Shown piece after piece: positions 24,392 to 36,045 of a stretch of 64,000 nucleotides of DNA. Position 1 is the stretch's first letter. Every line of letters starts with the position of its first letter. Source of the stretch: Lathyrus oleraceus (taxonomy: Eukaryota > Streptophyta > Magnoliopsida > Fabales > Fabaceae); NCBI RefSeq assembly GCF_024323335.1, contig NC_066582.1, positions 90,206,944-90,270,943 on the forward strand, given 5' to 3'. The translations under genes were made by a program, and so were the position numbers. Below the pieces are notes generated by a model. It was not told where the DNA came from. It was given only the letters and a program-made list of their open reading frames with translations, and did no database searches.

Positions 24392-25945
24392 AACTAGAGA
24401 CCCAAAATGAAGATGGCAACGACTTTCGCATTTTCGAGGTATCAAGTGATTGAATACAATAAAAGCCCGAAAATTTACACTGAAGTAGGAGAGTGAAAAA
24501 ATAGAGTAATAATGCCTATCAGGACCGGCAAAGAGGTGGTCTTGAAAAAAGAATCTGTCTGGTAAGGGGGGAGTCGGTCTGAACACCGAAAAAGAATGTT
24601 AGCCTGAATTCCAAAATAAATGGTAACACAGAAATAACCATGGCCTGAATGTCGCTCATCAATCTGAATACTGGAAATGACTTCGATCTGAGCATCGGAA
24701 GTTACGAGATTATCAAACATCGGTCTGAACACCGGGCAACTGGCCTGAGTGCCACCTCGGTCTGAATACCTGAGAACTGGCTTGAATGCCACAAGTTGCA
24801 TCGACCTGAACAGCAGAAACTTCTTCGATTTGAACATCGGAAAACTGGCCTGAATGCCACTTCGGTCTGAATACCGGAAACTGGCCTGAATGCCACAAGT
24901 TGGGTCGACCTGAACGTCGGAAACTTCTTCGATTTGAACATCTGAAAACTGGCCTGAATGCCACTTCGGTTTGAATACCGGAAACTGGCCTGAATGCCAC
25001 AAGTTGCGTCAACCTGAACGTCGGAAACTTCTTTGATCTGAACATCGGAAAACTGGCCTGAATACCACTTCGGTCTGAATACCAGAAACTGGCCTGAATG
25101 CCACAAGTTGCGTCGACCTGAACGTCGGAAACTTCTTCAATCTGAACAATCGGAAAACTGGCCTGAATGCCACTTCGGTCTGAATACCGGAAACTGACCT
25201 GAATGCCACAAGTTGCGTCGACCTGATCTTCGGAAACTTCTTCGATCTAAACATCTGAAAACTGGCCTGAATACCACTTCGGTCTGAATACCGGAAACTG
25301 GCCTAAATGCCACAAGTTGCGTCTACGTGAACGTCATAAACTTCTTCGATCTGAACAATCGGAAAACTGGCCTGAATGCCACTTCGGTCTGAATACCGGA
25401 AACTGGCCTGAATGCCACAAGTTGCGTCGAGCTAAACGTCAGAAACTTCTTCGATCTGAACAATCGGAAAACTGGCCTGAATGCCACTTCGGTTTGAATA
25501 CTGGAAAATTGCATGCCTTTAGTCTGAGTACTGGAAACAAACTTCTAGCTTATCACTTGGGATACCGAGAATGTATTATGCTTTAATGCGTATGTTTGAA
25601 TTTTCCAATGGCGTAATGCTCCATGAAAATGGAAATGCTACGCGATTTGGGAGGATGCAATGCGATATGATTCTACATGCAGGGATGTGAAATGCTAGGT
25701 TAGAGAGAACGCCAAGTTGAGGCAGGGAATTCTGCTGGGGAAATGATCACAATCTTCTGGACCCTGGCAATCCTGTTAGAGATACCCAGCACAATGAACT
25801 ATGTGGGGAAATGACCAGCCACGCGGTGTTTTGGCCATAATAAAATACCGAGACTCTAACTGGGGAGAGAATGGCACTGGAAGCTTGTTGCTGAGGAAAG
25901 CGACGGTGGTTCTGGAAACCATAATCTGCGAGAGAGACGACTCAG
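24392..25945 (-). other. Distal 3' UTR of element C
   Basis: This part of the C 3' UTR lies between its polypurine tract and the point where element B is inserted. It holds a single perfect hairpin TCGGT-CTGAAC-ACCGA at 24574-24589 and the 104-bp tandem array at 24663-25510. A non-repetitive tail (25510-25945) with several CTGGGGA words follows. ORFs in the array are by-products of the repeat. Confidence 0.8.
24663..25510 (-). repeat. 104-105 bp tandem array of constant-loop hairpins (element C)
   Basis: About seven units, with the word ACAAGTTG at 24791, 24895, 24999, 25103, 25208, 25312 and 25417. Each full unit holds five small hairpins with loop CTGAAT or CTGAAC on the plus strand (RTTCAG in the element's own sense). 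Their 4-bp stems differ: TGGC/GCCA (24846-24859), CGGT/ACCG (24863-24876), TGGC/GCCA again (24882-24895), CGAC/GTCG (24906-24919) and CGAT/ATCG (24684-24697 shows it intact). Some copies are decayed by single changes. Confidence 0.85.
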
Positions 25946-25950
25946 CAGGG
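25946..25950. repeat. Target site duplication of element B, left copy (CAGGG)
   Basis: The five bases CAGGG precede the LTR at 25951 and are repeated exactly at 43671-43675. Five base pairs is the normal size for Ty3/gypsy insertion. Confidence 0.9.
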
Positions 25951-28900
25951 TGTCGCATTACGCGAAAAACCGGCGGGAAACGAAAACAACAGAGCCGCCA
26001 CCGTGCGTTATTTATCCCAAAAGAGGGAAAGGAAACGCTCAGAGTAAACCTGGAAAAGACATGGTCTCGCGACCAAAGAGAATGGGATCGGGAGTCAGTT
26101 ATGCGAAGGGAAGGTATTAGCACCCCTACGCATCCGTCGTACTCGACGGGATCCACGCACAAAAGGAAGGAAAATGGTTGCTAAAACACTGCTCAAACAC
26201 ACACACACTGGCTGAAAGAGACACAAGAAAACAGACAAGACTGACTCGGCAGGATACCGCATCCTGGGCCTACTTAGTCTATCAGGCATAGACATCAGAG
26301 TCGAAGTAGTTCGGACTGGGGAAACGACACATGCTCGCTAGGATATCGCATCCTATGCATACGTATCTCCTTGGACGAAGGAGAATCAGAGCATTCGTAG
26401 CTCGGCTGACACGCACACAAACAAACACAGGCAAAGGCAAACGTGGAGCCCGACTGCCAATCACTGGACTTACATCAGCATCCGAACCAAAACACACACA
26501 GGAAACCAACTGCCAATCGCTGGACTTACGTCGGACTCCAACCAGAAAAGGAGAAACAACTCACACAAACAAAACAAAAGGGCGCCCGGAGAGATCAGCT
26601 CATCTCCTGCCTACGTACCTTATCTGGTATGAGAATCAGGGCGACGTAGTTCCCCTACGCAGGGACACAGGACGAACAAACAAACTAAAAGGGAGACTAG
26701 AGCTCGAGCCTAATAGTTGCCAAACACACACAAAAAAAGAAAAAAAAGGGCGCCCGGAGAGATCTGCTCATCTCCTGCCTACGTACCTCATCTGGTATGA
26801 GGATCAGGGCGACGTAGTTCCCCTACGCAGGGATAAAGGACTAGCCTAACCAGATAACAGAGGGAGACACAACTAGGGAGACTACGACTCGAGCCTAGAT
26901 GTTATCATGCAAAATCATCCCTAAGTTAGGGTTTCTAGCTAACTGGCACAGGGAGCCAGCCTATCCTAAACATGACTTGAACAGGAAGCAAGCCACACCT
27001 AACTTGCACAGGAAGCAAGCTAAACTAAACCTAACTTGCACAGGAAGCAAGTCAAACAAACACACAAGCACAAGTAGCACACACTATACACAAACAAGGG
27101 GCTCACACAAAGGTTAGGCATTGAAGCCAGCTGGAATAGGGTTAATGGTGCTCTTAACCTTGCCATTGAGGGGCTAAGGTGAAGCAGATGAGAGGAGATG
27201 AGGGGTGTGCCTCATTGCTCTTATCCCTGGTCAGGGAGAGCATTTGAATATCAGAAGGTGTGGGAGTTCAGAAAGTAGGAACTCTATCCACAAGTTAGAC
27301 TCTATAGATCTTGGGTTTTTACTCACTATGCATCAACACAGGTAGTGTGAGCAAGGTGAATGACACACAGAATAGCAGGGGATAGATTGCATATCCCTTG
27401 GGTTCTGCCAATTGCCTCTTCACTTAGGAGGTCTTTGAATATGTACAGGGACAAAATTAAACAGTCACAAACATTGCCTCTTAAGGAGGACTTCAGACAG
27501 TTGCCTGGCCAAGTAACAGGCCAGGTCTTCCAGACTACATGAAGATAAGAAGGTATACCTCAATGCAAATTGCTTATCAAGCAAAGCAAAGCAAAAGTTC
27601 ACAAGGAACTAAGCAACTAATGGTACCTGAAACCAGTCAAACAGAATCAGTACACAACTTCAAAGTTAAAGCAAAAGGAGGTAGGAATCAACAGTCAAAA
27701 CATTTAGACAAATGTGCAATGCACAAGGCTCAAGGCATGTGAGCCAAGCAACCTATAAAACAAAATAGATTAGTCATGATAAACAAGCAAACTCAATCAA
27801 TTTGTATTGGTCTCATTGGGTAATTGTTGCTTAACCTGAAAAAATGAACTCAAATGTGAGCAACAGGACCACTAGGACAAGCCTAGGGTCAAAAGGGGAT
27901 GAGAAAGTCAAAACAGCAAGTGTCAAGCATCCAAAATCAAGTTCAAACAATCAAAAAAACAAACTCAATTGGTTTCATGTTCATATCAATCATCATCATC
28001 ATTTCATAAGCAAATTAGGTCAAAGCATGGCATATGGAAGCTCACAGAAGTCAACAGCAAGACTTAGCTCAAAACCAATCTCAAACATTTCAAAAAATCA
28101 TCAAATAAATCATGATCAAACACAACCCATAGCATGGTAAGCATGTAAAATTTCAACTCATTTGGACAAGTAGAAGGTGGTCAATGAAAATCAGAAAGGC
28201 AAGGCAATTCTAAACATGTTCAAAGAAGTCAACCAAACATGCCTCAACTTGAAAAAATTATAAATTAGTGAAAGCATATGAGAAATGGATGGGATCAAAA
28301 CCATGGCAAATCTTAAGATGTCTACTAATCACATATCAAATTTCAAGTCCATCTAATAAAGTATGAGAATTTCACAAATGAAATGGGAACATGTGTCACA
28401 AAAAGTCAACATAAGACCAAACAGGGGAGAAAATCTCAAACAATAAGGAAATGCCACAAACAATTCAAAGAAAAATCACATGTAAACTAGACACTCAAGA
28501 GTACATTCATGCAAAAATTCAAAGCAATTGGAGTTAAAGAAGCATGGTATTGAAAATCATGAAGTTGCACATCAATGGTGTGACACAAATTGTCACACCC
28601 TAATTCAAAAAATCATAACTCACAAACCAGAAATGATAAATTCACAAACTCTAAACCAAAATCACCATGAATGTGTCTACTTTAAGCACAAAAAATTTGA
28701 AGGCCATTGGATAAAGCATCATCATTTCACAAATGTTTTAGCAAAGTGTACAAAAAATGGATACATGTCAAAAACCCTAGCATCATTTAAAATTCATTCA
28801 TTCAAAAAATCAGTAAAAATCATGATTAAATACTAGAGATCCAGATGAACACAATGCAAAAATCCTCATGAATTTTGGATTAACAATGAAGGAGCTATGA

Positions 28901-30849
28901 TTTTTGCAAGATGTGTAACAAAATGAAATAAATATTGCAATAACAATCGAAATAACATGATTTAATTAAATAATTGGACACGGAGTGGCAGAAACGTAAA
29001 TATGGGGAAAACTTAATGAAACGGTGCGTATGGGACTAAAGAAAGCTGCATTCTGATTGGTCCAGGCAATGGAATAGTGACAAACTCATGCAAAGCAAAA
29101 TTTCACACGATGCAAACAGATTTCTGGAAATGGATTTAGGGTTCATGCTTACTACAGTGCAACATTCATCTTCATCATCCAATCGAAAATTCAACTTGCC
29201 CAGAAATTCAAATTGAGCATACCATTATGACCAGCAAACAACACACATGCATAATCCAAACTCCATTTTCACTAAATCAACTTATCATGGAAGATTCGAG
29301 CAAAAACATATATGAACACCAAACTTCAGATCAACATATCTTTGCACATACTCAACCATTTTCAAAACCATAACCACTATTGAACTCAGCATACAAAGAC
29401 CTAACTAATGCATGTCAAGATTTAGAAAATGGTGATACGCGAAAACTTACCAAATCTGCAAGGCAATGGTGATTCAGTGATGATTTGACCGTGTAAGCTC
29501 AAAACAGCTGCTCCTAGTTGCTTGAAATGATGAATGGTTAAGAATTTTGAGCTCAGGAATGCTTGGTTTTGCTCAAGTCAAGATCTGCCATTAATGTGTT
29601 CTTGGAGAAACAGTCGTGTGAATGGCATTACAGTTGGAAATCAAGGGTTGAAATCAGCTCAGCAGGGATGGTATATCATGAACCAAAGCACAGCAGCATG
29701 AGTTTTATGGAGATTTTCGAAAAAAGTTGAGATGATGAAAAATGAAGTTTTAGAGAAATGAACTTTTTCTGTTTTCAATTGTGACTGCTAGGGCTTCTGT
29801 TTGGCAGAAAATGAACATATATACTGCTGTTTAAGGTTTGCTAATGGAATGTTAATCACAATTAACTTAAATGAAGTGTCTTTGCCATTTTGCTAAAAAT
29901 CCAACCATTTGCAAGGAGGTGCATGAAAGTGCACGAAATTGGGCTTGTAACATGTCCAAAATACAATTTGTGATCAATTCCAATTGGTAAAAGTGGTTAA
30001 AAATGCTTACTTTAAAAACTCATATTTTTACTACACTTGAAATTAATTCATGTAAGTTCAAAAATGCCATTTTGATTAGTGATGTTTTGGTGAATGATGA
30101 TGACATATTTGGAAAGAGGGGATCAAATATGACTTGTTGCAAAAAACCCCACCCAATTTGGCCAAATGGTTTGAGAGATATGGCCTTTTGAAGTTCAAAA
30201 ATTTCTGAAAATGATTTGATCATAACTTGCCAACCATACATGGGAATTGAGTGTTCTTGGACGTTTTGGAAATGGGAGAACAAGATCTTCAACTTTCATG
30301 TTGGGAAAAAATTCATTTGAAGCTTGTATCGTGATGTAAGTTTAGGATCAAGAAGTTTCCATTTTTGGCAAATTCCAATTACAGGTCAAGTTTCTATTTT
30401 TGGAAATTTCTTGTCTGGCTTCAAATTCTTCCATGATGATGTTTGACATGTTATATGAGGCCTATATGGACATGAATAAGCCCTCTCAAACCAATTCCCA
30501 CCTTGAAATCCATAAAATCAAGCCCAGTTGACCAAGGTTGACTTTTTAGGGTTTCTAGTAAACTGTGCATTGACTGATTACTTCTGAACATCCAATCTTT
30601 GACCAAAACACTTCAAGAGGACCCCTAGGTCATGTGAACATGTTGGGCCAACCCTAGGGCCTTGGCTCAATGAAAAATTGTACTTGCTTGATTGACTGAC
30701 TGATCTCCTGACCAGTTTGACCTAATTCTTCTGACTGGCTTGCACTTGAGGCAAAAGGGACAATGCAATGCTATGCAGTGGACCATGTTATGATATGACC
30801 TAATATGAGAATATATGTACAATGATAGGTGCAAATTTGAGGTGCTACA
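25951..30849 (-). repeat. 3' LTR of element B
   Basis: The minus strand begins TGTAGCACC at 30849 and ends ATGCGACA at 25951. It is about 99% identical to 38771-43670. Its end part holds a ~90-bp imperfect direct duplication (26576-26660 and 26747-26831, period 171 bp) and hairpin modules with TACGT outer arms at 26361, 26610 and 26779. A motif close to the start of the PBS is the reverse of 25990-26000. ORFs here have no domains and also occur in the other LTR. Confidence 0.9.
26576..26831 (-). repeat. Duplicated hairpin module inside element B LTR
   Basis: The two copies start at about 26579 and 26750. The second copy shows the structure clearly: CTACGT (26779-26784), CCTCAT (26786-26791), loop CTGGT, ATGAGG (26797-26802), ACGTAG (26812-26817). 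The same duplication is in the other LTR at about 39396-39651. Confidence 0.8.
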
Positions 30850-30866
30850 GCTGCCCCTATTCAATC
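30850..30866 (-). other. Polypurine tract of element B
   Basis: The minus strand reads GATTGAATAGGGGCAGC directly before the 3' LTR start TGTAGCACC. Confidence 0.75.
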
Positions 30867-30982
30867 AGCTGGGAACCCGAACGGATGATAGCAATGGCTG
30901 TCAGACTTTCAGGGTAAACAGGGATTGAATACCAAAGAACCGTAGAAATTTGCACCAACTGGATATAATACAAAAAGAACCA

Positions 30983-31900
30983 CGTCATTTACCGATGACG
31001 ACTGTATGACAACTTCAGAAAAGCAAAACCATTTACCGATGGTTAAAAAACTGGAAACTTGATATTTACCGATATCAACTTCAGCGAGACCATTTACCGA
31101 TGGTTGCTGGGAAATAATTTCAGAAAAGCAAAACCATTTACCGATGGTTAAAAACTGGGAACTTGATATTTACCGATATCAACTTCAGCGAGACCATTTA
31201 CCGATGGCTGCTGGGAAAACAACTTCTGAAAAGCGAAACCATTTACCGATGGTTAAAACTTGATATTTACCGATATCAACTTCAGCGAGACCATTTACCG
31301 ATGGCTGCTGGGAAATAACCTTCATGTAAAAAGGAAGCAAGACCATTTACCGATGATGGCTTCAAAGCAAACTTGATATTTACCGATATCAACTTCAACA
31401 AGGCCATTTACCGATGGCTGCTGCAACTGGGAATTCGATATTTACCGATATCGAAGAAAACCGGGCCATTTACCGATGGCATCTCTGCTTGGGGAGGAAC
31501 AAAATCTTTGTGGTGGAACCAGACAAGACGTTTACCGACGACTTCTGGGGATCTTGATTTTATTAACAAGAAAACAAAGCATGACCAGACATATACCGAT
31601 GACTGGGATGAGACTCGATGTTTACCGACATCGAAAGATGATGTTTACCGACATCCAAAAAATGACCAGACATTTACCGATGACTGGGGAAAAATTTACT
31701 GGGAAGAGAAAAACAAATATTCACAGCCGGAAACCAAATAGGACATTTACCGATGACTCTACTGGGAATCTCTAGCTGGGGAATTATCAGACATTTACTG
31801 ATGACTGAGGAAAAGACGCGATGTTTACCGACATCGAAAGATGATGTTTACCAACATCAAATAAAATGACCAGACATTTACTGATGAATGGGAGGACTCA
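30983..31900 (-). repeat. Hairpin array 1 of element B (TTACCG loops, varied stems)
   Basis: On the plus strand, many hairpins share the loop TTACCG. Stems are CGTCAT/ATGACG (30983-31000), AACCAT/ATGGTT (31027-31044), TTGATAT/ATATCAA (31059-31078), GCCAT/ATGGC, CGATAT/ATATCG and CGATGT/ACATCG (31616-31633). Copies alternate irregularly at about 40-60 bp. In the element's own sense the loop is CGGTAA. Confidence 0.85.
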
Positions 31901-31949
31901 ACCAGACATCAACGGATGAATGGGAGAAAACTCGACGTTTACAGACATC

Positions 31950-32490
31950 GAAAGAGGATGTTTACAGACACCAAAAAGATCGACCAGACATTTACTGATG
32001 AATGGGAAGACTCGACGTTTACAGACATCGAAAGATGATGTTTACAGACACCAAAAAGATCGACCAGACATTTACTGATGAATGGGAAGACTCGACGTTT
32101 ACAGACATCGAAAGATGATGTTTACAGACACCAAAAAGATCGACCAGACATTTACTGATGAATGGGAAGACTCGACGTTTACAGACATCAAAAGATGATG
32201 TTTACAGACACCAAAAAGATCGACCAGACATTTACTGATGAATGGGAAGACTCGACGTTTACAGACATCGAAAGATGATGTTTACAGACACCAAAAAGAT
32301 CGACCAGACATTTACTGATGAATGGGAAGACTCGACGTTTACAGACATCGAAAGATGATGTTTACAGACACCAAAAAGATCGACCAGACATTTACTGATG
32401 AATGGGAAGACTCGACGTTTACAGACATCGAAAGATGATGTTTACAGACACCAAAAAGATCGACCAGACATTTACTGATGAATGGGAAAA
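31950..32490 (-). repeat. 80-bp tandem repeat of element B 3' UTR
   Basis: Near-identical units start at CGACCAGACA at 31981, 32061, 32141, 32221, 32301, 32381 and 32461, an exact 80-bp period. Each contains three degenerate hairpin words (loops TTACAG or TTACTG) with imperfect arms. The high similarity points to recent expansion by slippage or unequal exchange. Confidence 0.9.
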
Positions 32491-32520
32491 AGAGAAATAC
32501 AACCAGGCGTCAAGGGAAGA

Positions 32521-32740
32521 ATGGGAAAAACTCAACGTTTATCGACACCAACGGAGAGGAGGACTACTGCAGGGGAGAGGGAACACCACCAAATAATCAA
32601 CGGATGATTGGGAAAAACTCGACGTTTATCGACACCAACGGAGAGGAGGACTACTGCTGGGGAGAGGGAACACCACCAAATCATCAACGGATGATTGGGA
32701 AAATCTCGACGTTTATCGACACCAACGGAGAGGAGGATTA
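32521..32740 (-). repeat. 87-bp tandem repeat of element B 3' UTR
   Basis: Three units; ATCGACACCA begins at 32541, 32628 and 32715, a period of 87 bp. A partial fourth follows near 32810. The unit carries the loop variant TTATCG. Confidence 0.85.
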
Positions 32741-32879
32741 ACTAGGGACGACCCTGTGGGGAAAGATATCAACTATACGCCGACGGACGCATAGGAAAAA
32801 CTCGACGTTTATCGACACCAACGGAGAGGAGGATTAACTACTTCACTAGGGAAGAAGGACGACGTTACGAACATCGAAA

Positions 32880-33270
32880 GATGATGTTTACCGACACCAA
32901 AGAAGACCAGACACTTACGCATGACTGGAAATCACCGAAAGATGGTGTTTACCGACACCAAAGAAGACCAGACACTTACGCATGACTGGAAATCACCGAA
33001 AGATGGTGTTTACCGACACCAAAGAAGACCAGACACTTACGCATGACTGGGAAATCACCGAAAGATGGTGTTTACCGACACCAAAGAAGACCAGACACTT
33101 ACGCATGACTGGGAAATCACCGAAAGATGGTGTTTACCGACACCAAAGAAGACCAGACACTTACGCATGACTGGAAATCACCGAAAGATGGTGTTTACTG
33201 ACACCAAAGAAGACCAGACACTTACGCATGACTGGAAATCACCGAAAGATGGTGTTTACTGACACCAAAG
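32880..33270 (-). repeat. 61-62 bp tandem repeat of element B 3' UTR
   Basis: GATGGTGTTT starts at 32941, 33002, 33064, 33126, 33187 and 33248. Each unit has the hairpin GGTGT-TTACCG-ACACC (for example 32944-32959). In the last two units the loop has changed to TTACTG while the stem is unchanged. Confidence 0.9.
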
Positions 33271-35692
33271 AAACAACACACGCGGGTGCTGACGGGATAA
33301 TGACATCTACAAGATGACAGGGCGAGGCTACACACTTGCAGGGGATCTCACTGGGGAACAAGGTCACGACAGCGAGCAAACAGGAAGGAACACCAAGAAT
33401 ACCGAGTTGTAGGTATGAAACGGGTGACCGACCAAAGCGTGAATTGGTTTGTTTTCCAAAACACTCAACATCCTGAAGAGGGCTAGAAAAGCGATCTTGT
33501 TAAAGGATGGACATCCGATTCCATAGGGAATACGAACCTTACTTAGCTGGAGAAAACAATCAAAAGATTGACCAAAGAGTGCATGAGATATATTATCTAT
33601 AGTCGTCAAAACGTAGATAATACACTCGCATGGAAGATTATCCATAACCGGGTTGGAGGTTGTTAAATGGATAAACGACCGACAAGAAAGGCATCGGGGT
33701 ACCAGGACTAGGTATGCAAAAGATGACCAATCAAAAAGGGATAAAGTTGCTAACTCGGAGCAAATACCCAAAGGCAGGGGAAGACCCAATGGGGACAATA
33801 CTGCTTGATCAAGGCAAGTATCCAGAGGGGAAAAGAATATCAATACCGCAAAGAGGGGATTACATCTACCGGTTTGTATGTAGAAAACCACAGAAAAGTA
33901 ACCAGTCATCAATAGGATGAGCACAAAGGGTTAACTCTGCTAGGCAAGGAAAGTGGGATTTGACAACTACCAGTTAGTAGGTAGAAAACCACAAAGATAG
34001 GACTTACAGCTACCGGTTTGTAGGTAGAGGCCAACAAACAGCATGAACCACAAAGGTTACCTCTGCTAGGGGGTGAAAGTGGGATTTTACAACTACCAGC
34101 TTGTAGGTAGAAAACCACGACGATAGGACTTACAACTACCGGTTTGTAGGTAGAGGCCCACAAATTCCGCTGAGGATAAGATGAATGAGTGTCGGTTAGT
34201 GAGCGACTATTCATTTATGCCCCAGGGAAGCACAAGAGACAGCCAACAGGAAGCCTATTTAGGATCGATCCAAAAAGGCAGACTGAATCAAGACTCATCC
34301 TAATGAGGAAAGAACTCAATAGGAAAAACCCATCCCGTTATATGTGGGAGGGAACGGAAACAACCGTCATCCACGAGGATGTATCTCAGTGGGGAAATGG
34401 TAGGAAAGGATAGACATTTTCTGCTTAAGGGGTTGGCTCTACATGGAGAGATCAGACACACCCATATCTGCTAGGGAGGATCTACTGGAGAGACCTGTAT
34501 CAACAAATAGCAGGAGACAACAATCAACAGATACATGGCAACAGCTGCAACATGAGTATCCGAGTGCTATGATTATGCATGTATGCATTATGCATGATGA
34601 ATGTAGGATGAATGCTGACAAACAGACATGTAAACACACAGGTCCAGGAATCAACCACCCGGTACTACTCTTCTTCCATAGGGAAGGCCAAAAACACCAG
34701 AGAGCAAACGCGATCTGCTGGAAACCGGGATATCAGGGAACAACACCATCCTGCGGGGAGAGGAGAAGACTGCTCTGCTGGAGAGGCGAATGCTAACGTC
34801 TTCAGTAAACACTCTGCTTGGGGAACTGCCCCACAAAAGTATTTCAACCGCAACCTTGCTGGGAATGCCCCACGGTAGGGCTCAAACAAACCTATACTGG
34901 AGATGCCCCACATTAGGGCTAACAGGGACCTAGAGGAAGAATGTTGTACTGCCGGGAACATGAAGGCGAACAACTTCAACCGACACTGCACTGAGCAACC
35001 TTGCTGAGGAGAAACCAAAAGAGGTTCGACAGGAAAAAGATACAGTTATGCTCGAGATACGAACAAATGTCTTACCTGTTGGTAATCATACCACCTTCGG
35101 ATCTCCTAAGTATCCTTCCATCATTGTGAATGTTCACTTTGTTTAAGAACAATTTTTTTTGTGAAAAATTTGTTTATTTTGAAAACAAAGATACTTTATC
35201 AATTAAAAACATGCAAAACATTTGTTGAGTCGAAACAAATAAGAATGCAAATAATTGGATAAAAGCTCAAATTGATGTGATGGAATGGTAGTCTGCAAAG
35301 GGCAGGACTCCATAGATCTGTACAAGTTTGAAATCGGTGATATATATTGAAGAGGGCTACATTGAACATAATGACCTTTCCTCTACCATTCCGAATTTTC
35401 GATGTATTCGGAGCTTCAGTCGACGACGAATCGAGAATCCCTGACGGATGACAGATTACAGAGCACGGTCTTGTCAAGATGCAGTTACTTGCCAAATCCC
35501 TAATTTTTGCCTAGATTGCCCCAGTGTGAGGTGATCAATCTAGCGGGATGCAAATTCTTTTTCCAATGTCTCTAACTTTTGCCTGGATTGCCCTTTCGGG
35601 TTTTCAATCCACCGAGACGCTCCTTTTTGCCTAAGTCGCCCTTTGGGCCGTTCGACTTAGCGAGCTGTTTTGCCTTTTTTTTTATTTTTTTT
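33271..35692 (-). other. Proximal 3' UTR of element B
   Basis: This is non-coding. The part 33395-33740 matches the reversed segment 5681-6050 next to element A. Hairpins include TTATCTA/TAGATAA (about 33594-33620) and several CTACC/GGTAG copies (33967-33984 and near 34013, 34100, 34136). 35517-35690 is the counterpart of the CGAAAGGG module after the A integrase. The short ORFs have no recognisable domains. Confidence 0.75.
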
Positions 35693-36045
35693 TTAGGCGA
35701 AGTATTTCTTGACTGCATCTGGATTCACAGGACGAGTGAACTTTTCCATCCATCGTTGTAAGTGTCAAAACATTGCCTGAAAAGGCTCTCTTGACAACAT
35801 ATGGACGTTCATAGCTTGGGGTTCACTTGCCCCTGGAATCGGGCACGAAAGACAAGACCTTCTTGAGCACAAAGTCATTTTCTCAGAACTCAAGACTTGA
35901 CCTTCTTGTCGAATGCTTTTTCACTCTCTGCTGATATGACTGACCATGACACATGGCGGTTGATCTCTTCCTTTCGATTGGATTCACCTGGTGGTAGTGA
36001 CTCTGAATCCATTCAACATCAGTCAACTTGGGACTTTGAGGGTGC
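35693..36045 (-). pseudogene. Element B: integrase C-terminal remnant
   Basis: The minus strand keeps the last ~115 codons of integrase in broken frames. It aligns with 11935-12225 of A and 44638-44990 of C: a HGQ segment, KAFDKKVK, and the end near DAVKKYF. The terminal TAA is at 35693-35695. Upstream pol is missing. It cannot encode a working integrase. Confidence 0.75.

Noticed and set aside
24386..25514. Several overlapping minus-strand ORFs of 63-175 codons
   Set aside because: They lie in the 104-bp tandem hairpin array and translate the repeat in different frames (repeated WHSGQF or FRPV words). There is no start context or domain.
26331..26849. 172-codon ORF, also present at 39151-39669
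   Set aside because: It occurs only because both copies are the same LTR of element B. It has no domain, lies antisense to the element and includes the duplicated LTR module.
31373..33262. Plus-strand ORFs of 62-122 codons with repeated FTDD or FIDTN words
   Set aside because: They are translations of the element B 3'-UTR repeats, on the strand opposite to the element's transcript.
31950..33270. CRISPR-like appearance of regular repeats
   Set aside because: The whole 80-, 87- or 61-bp unit is repeated, with no unique spacers, inside a plant retrotransposon 3' UTR.
35147..35180. Poly-T and poly-A runs as signs of a retroposed gene (also near 37829)
   Set aside because: No coding sequence or target duplication is next to them; they are simple-sequence tracts inside element B.
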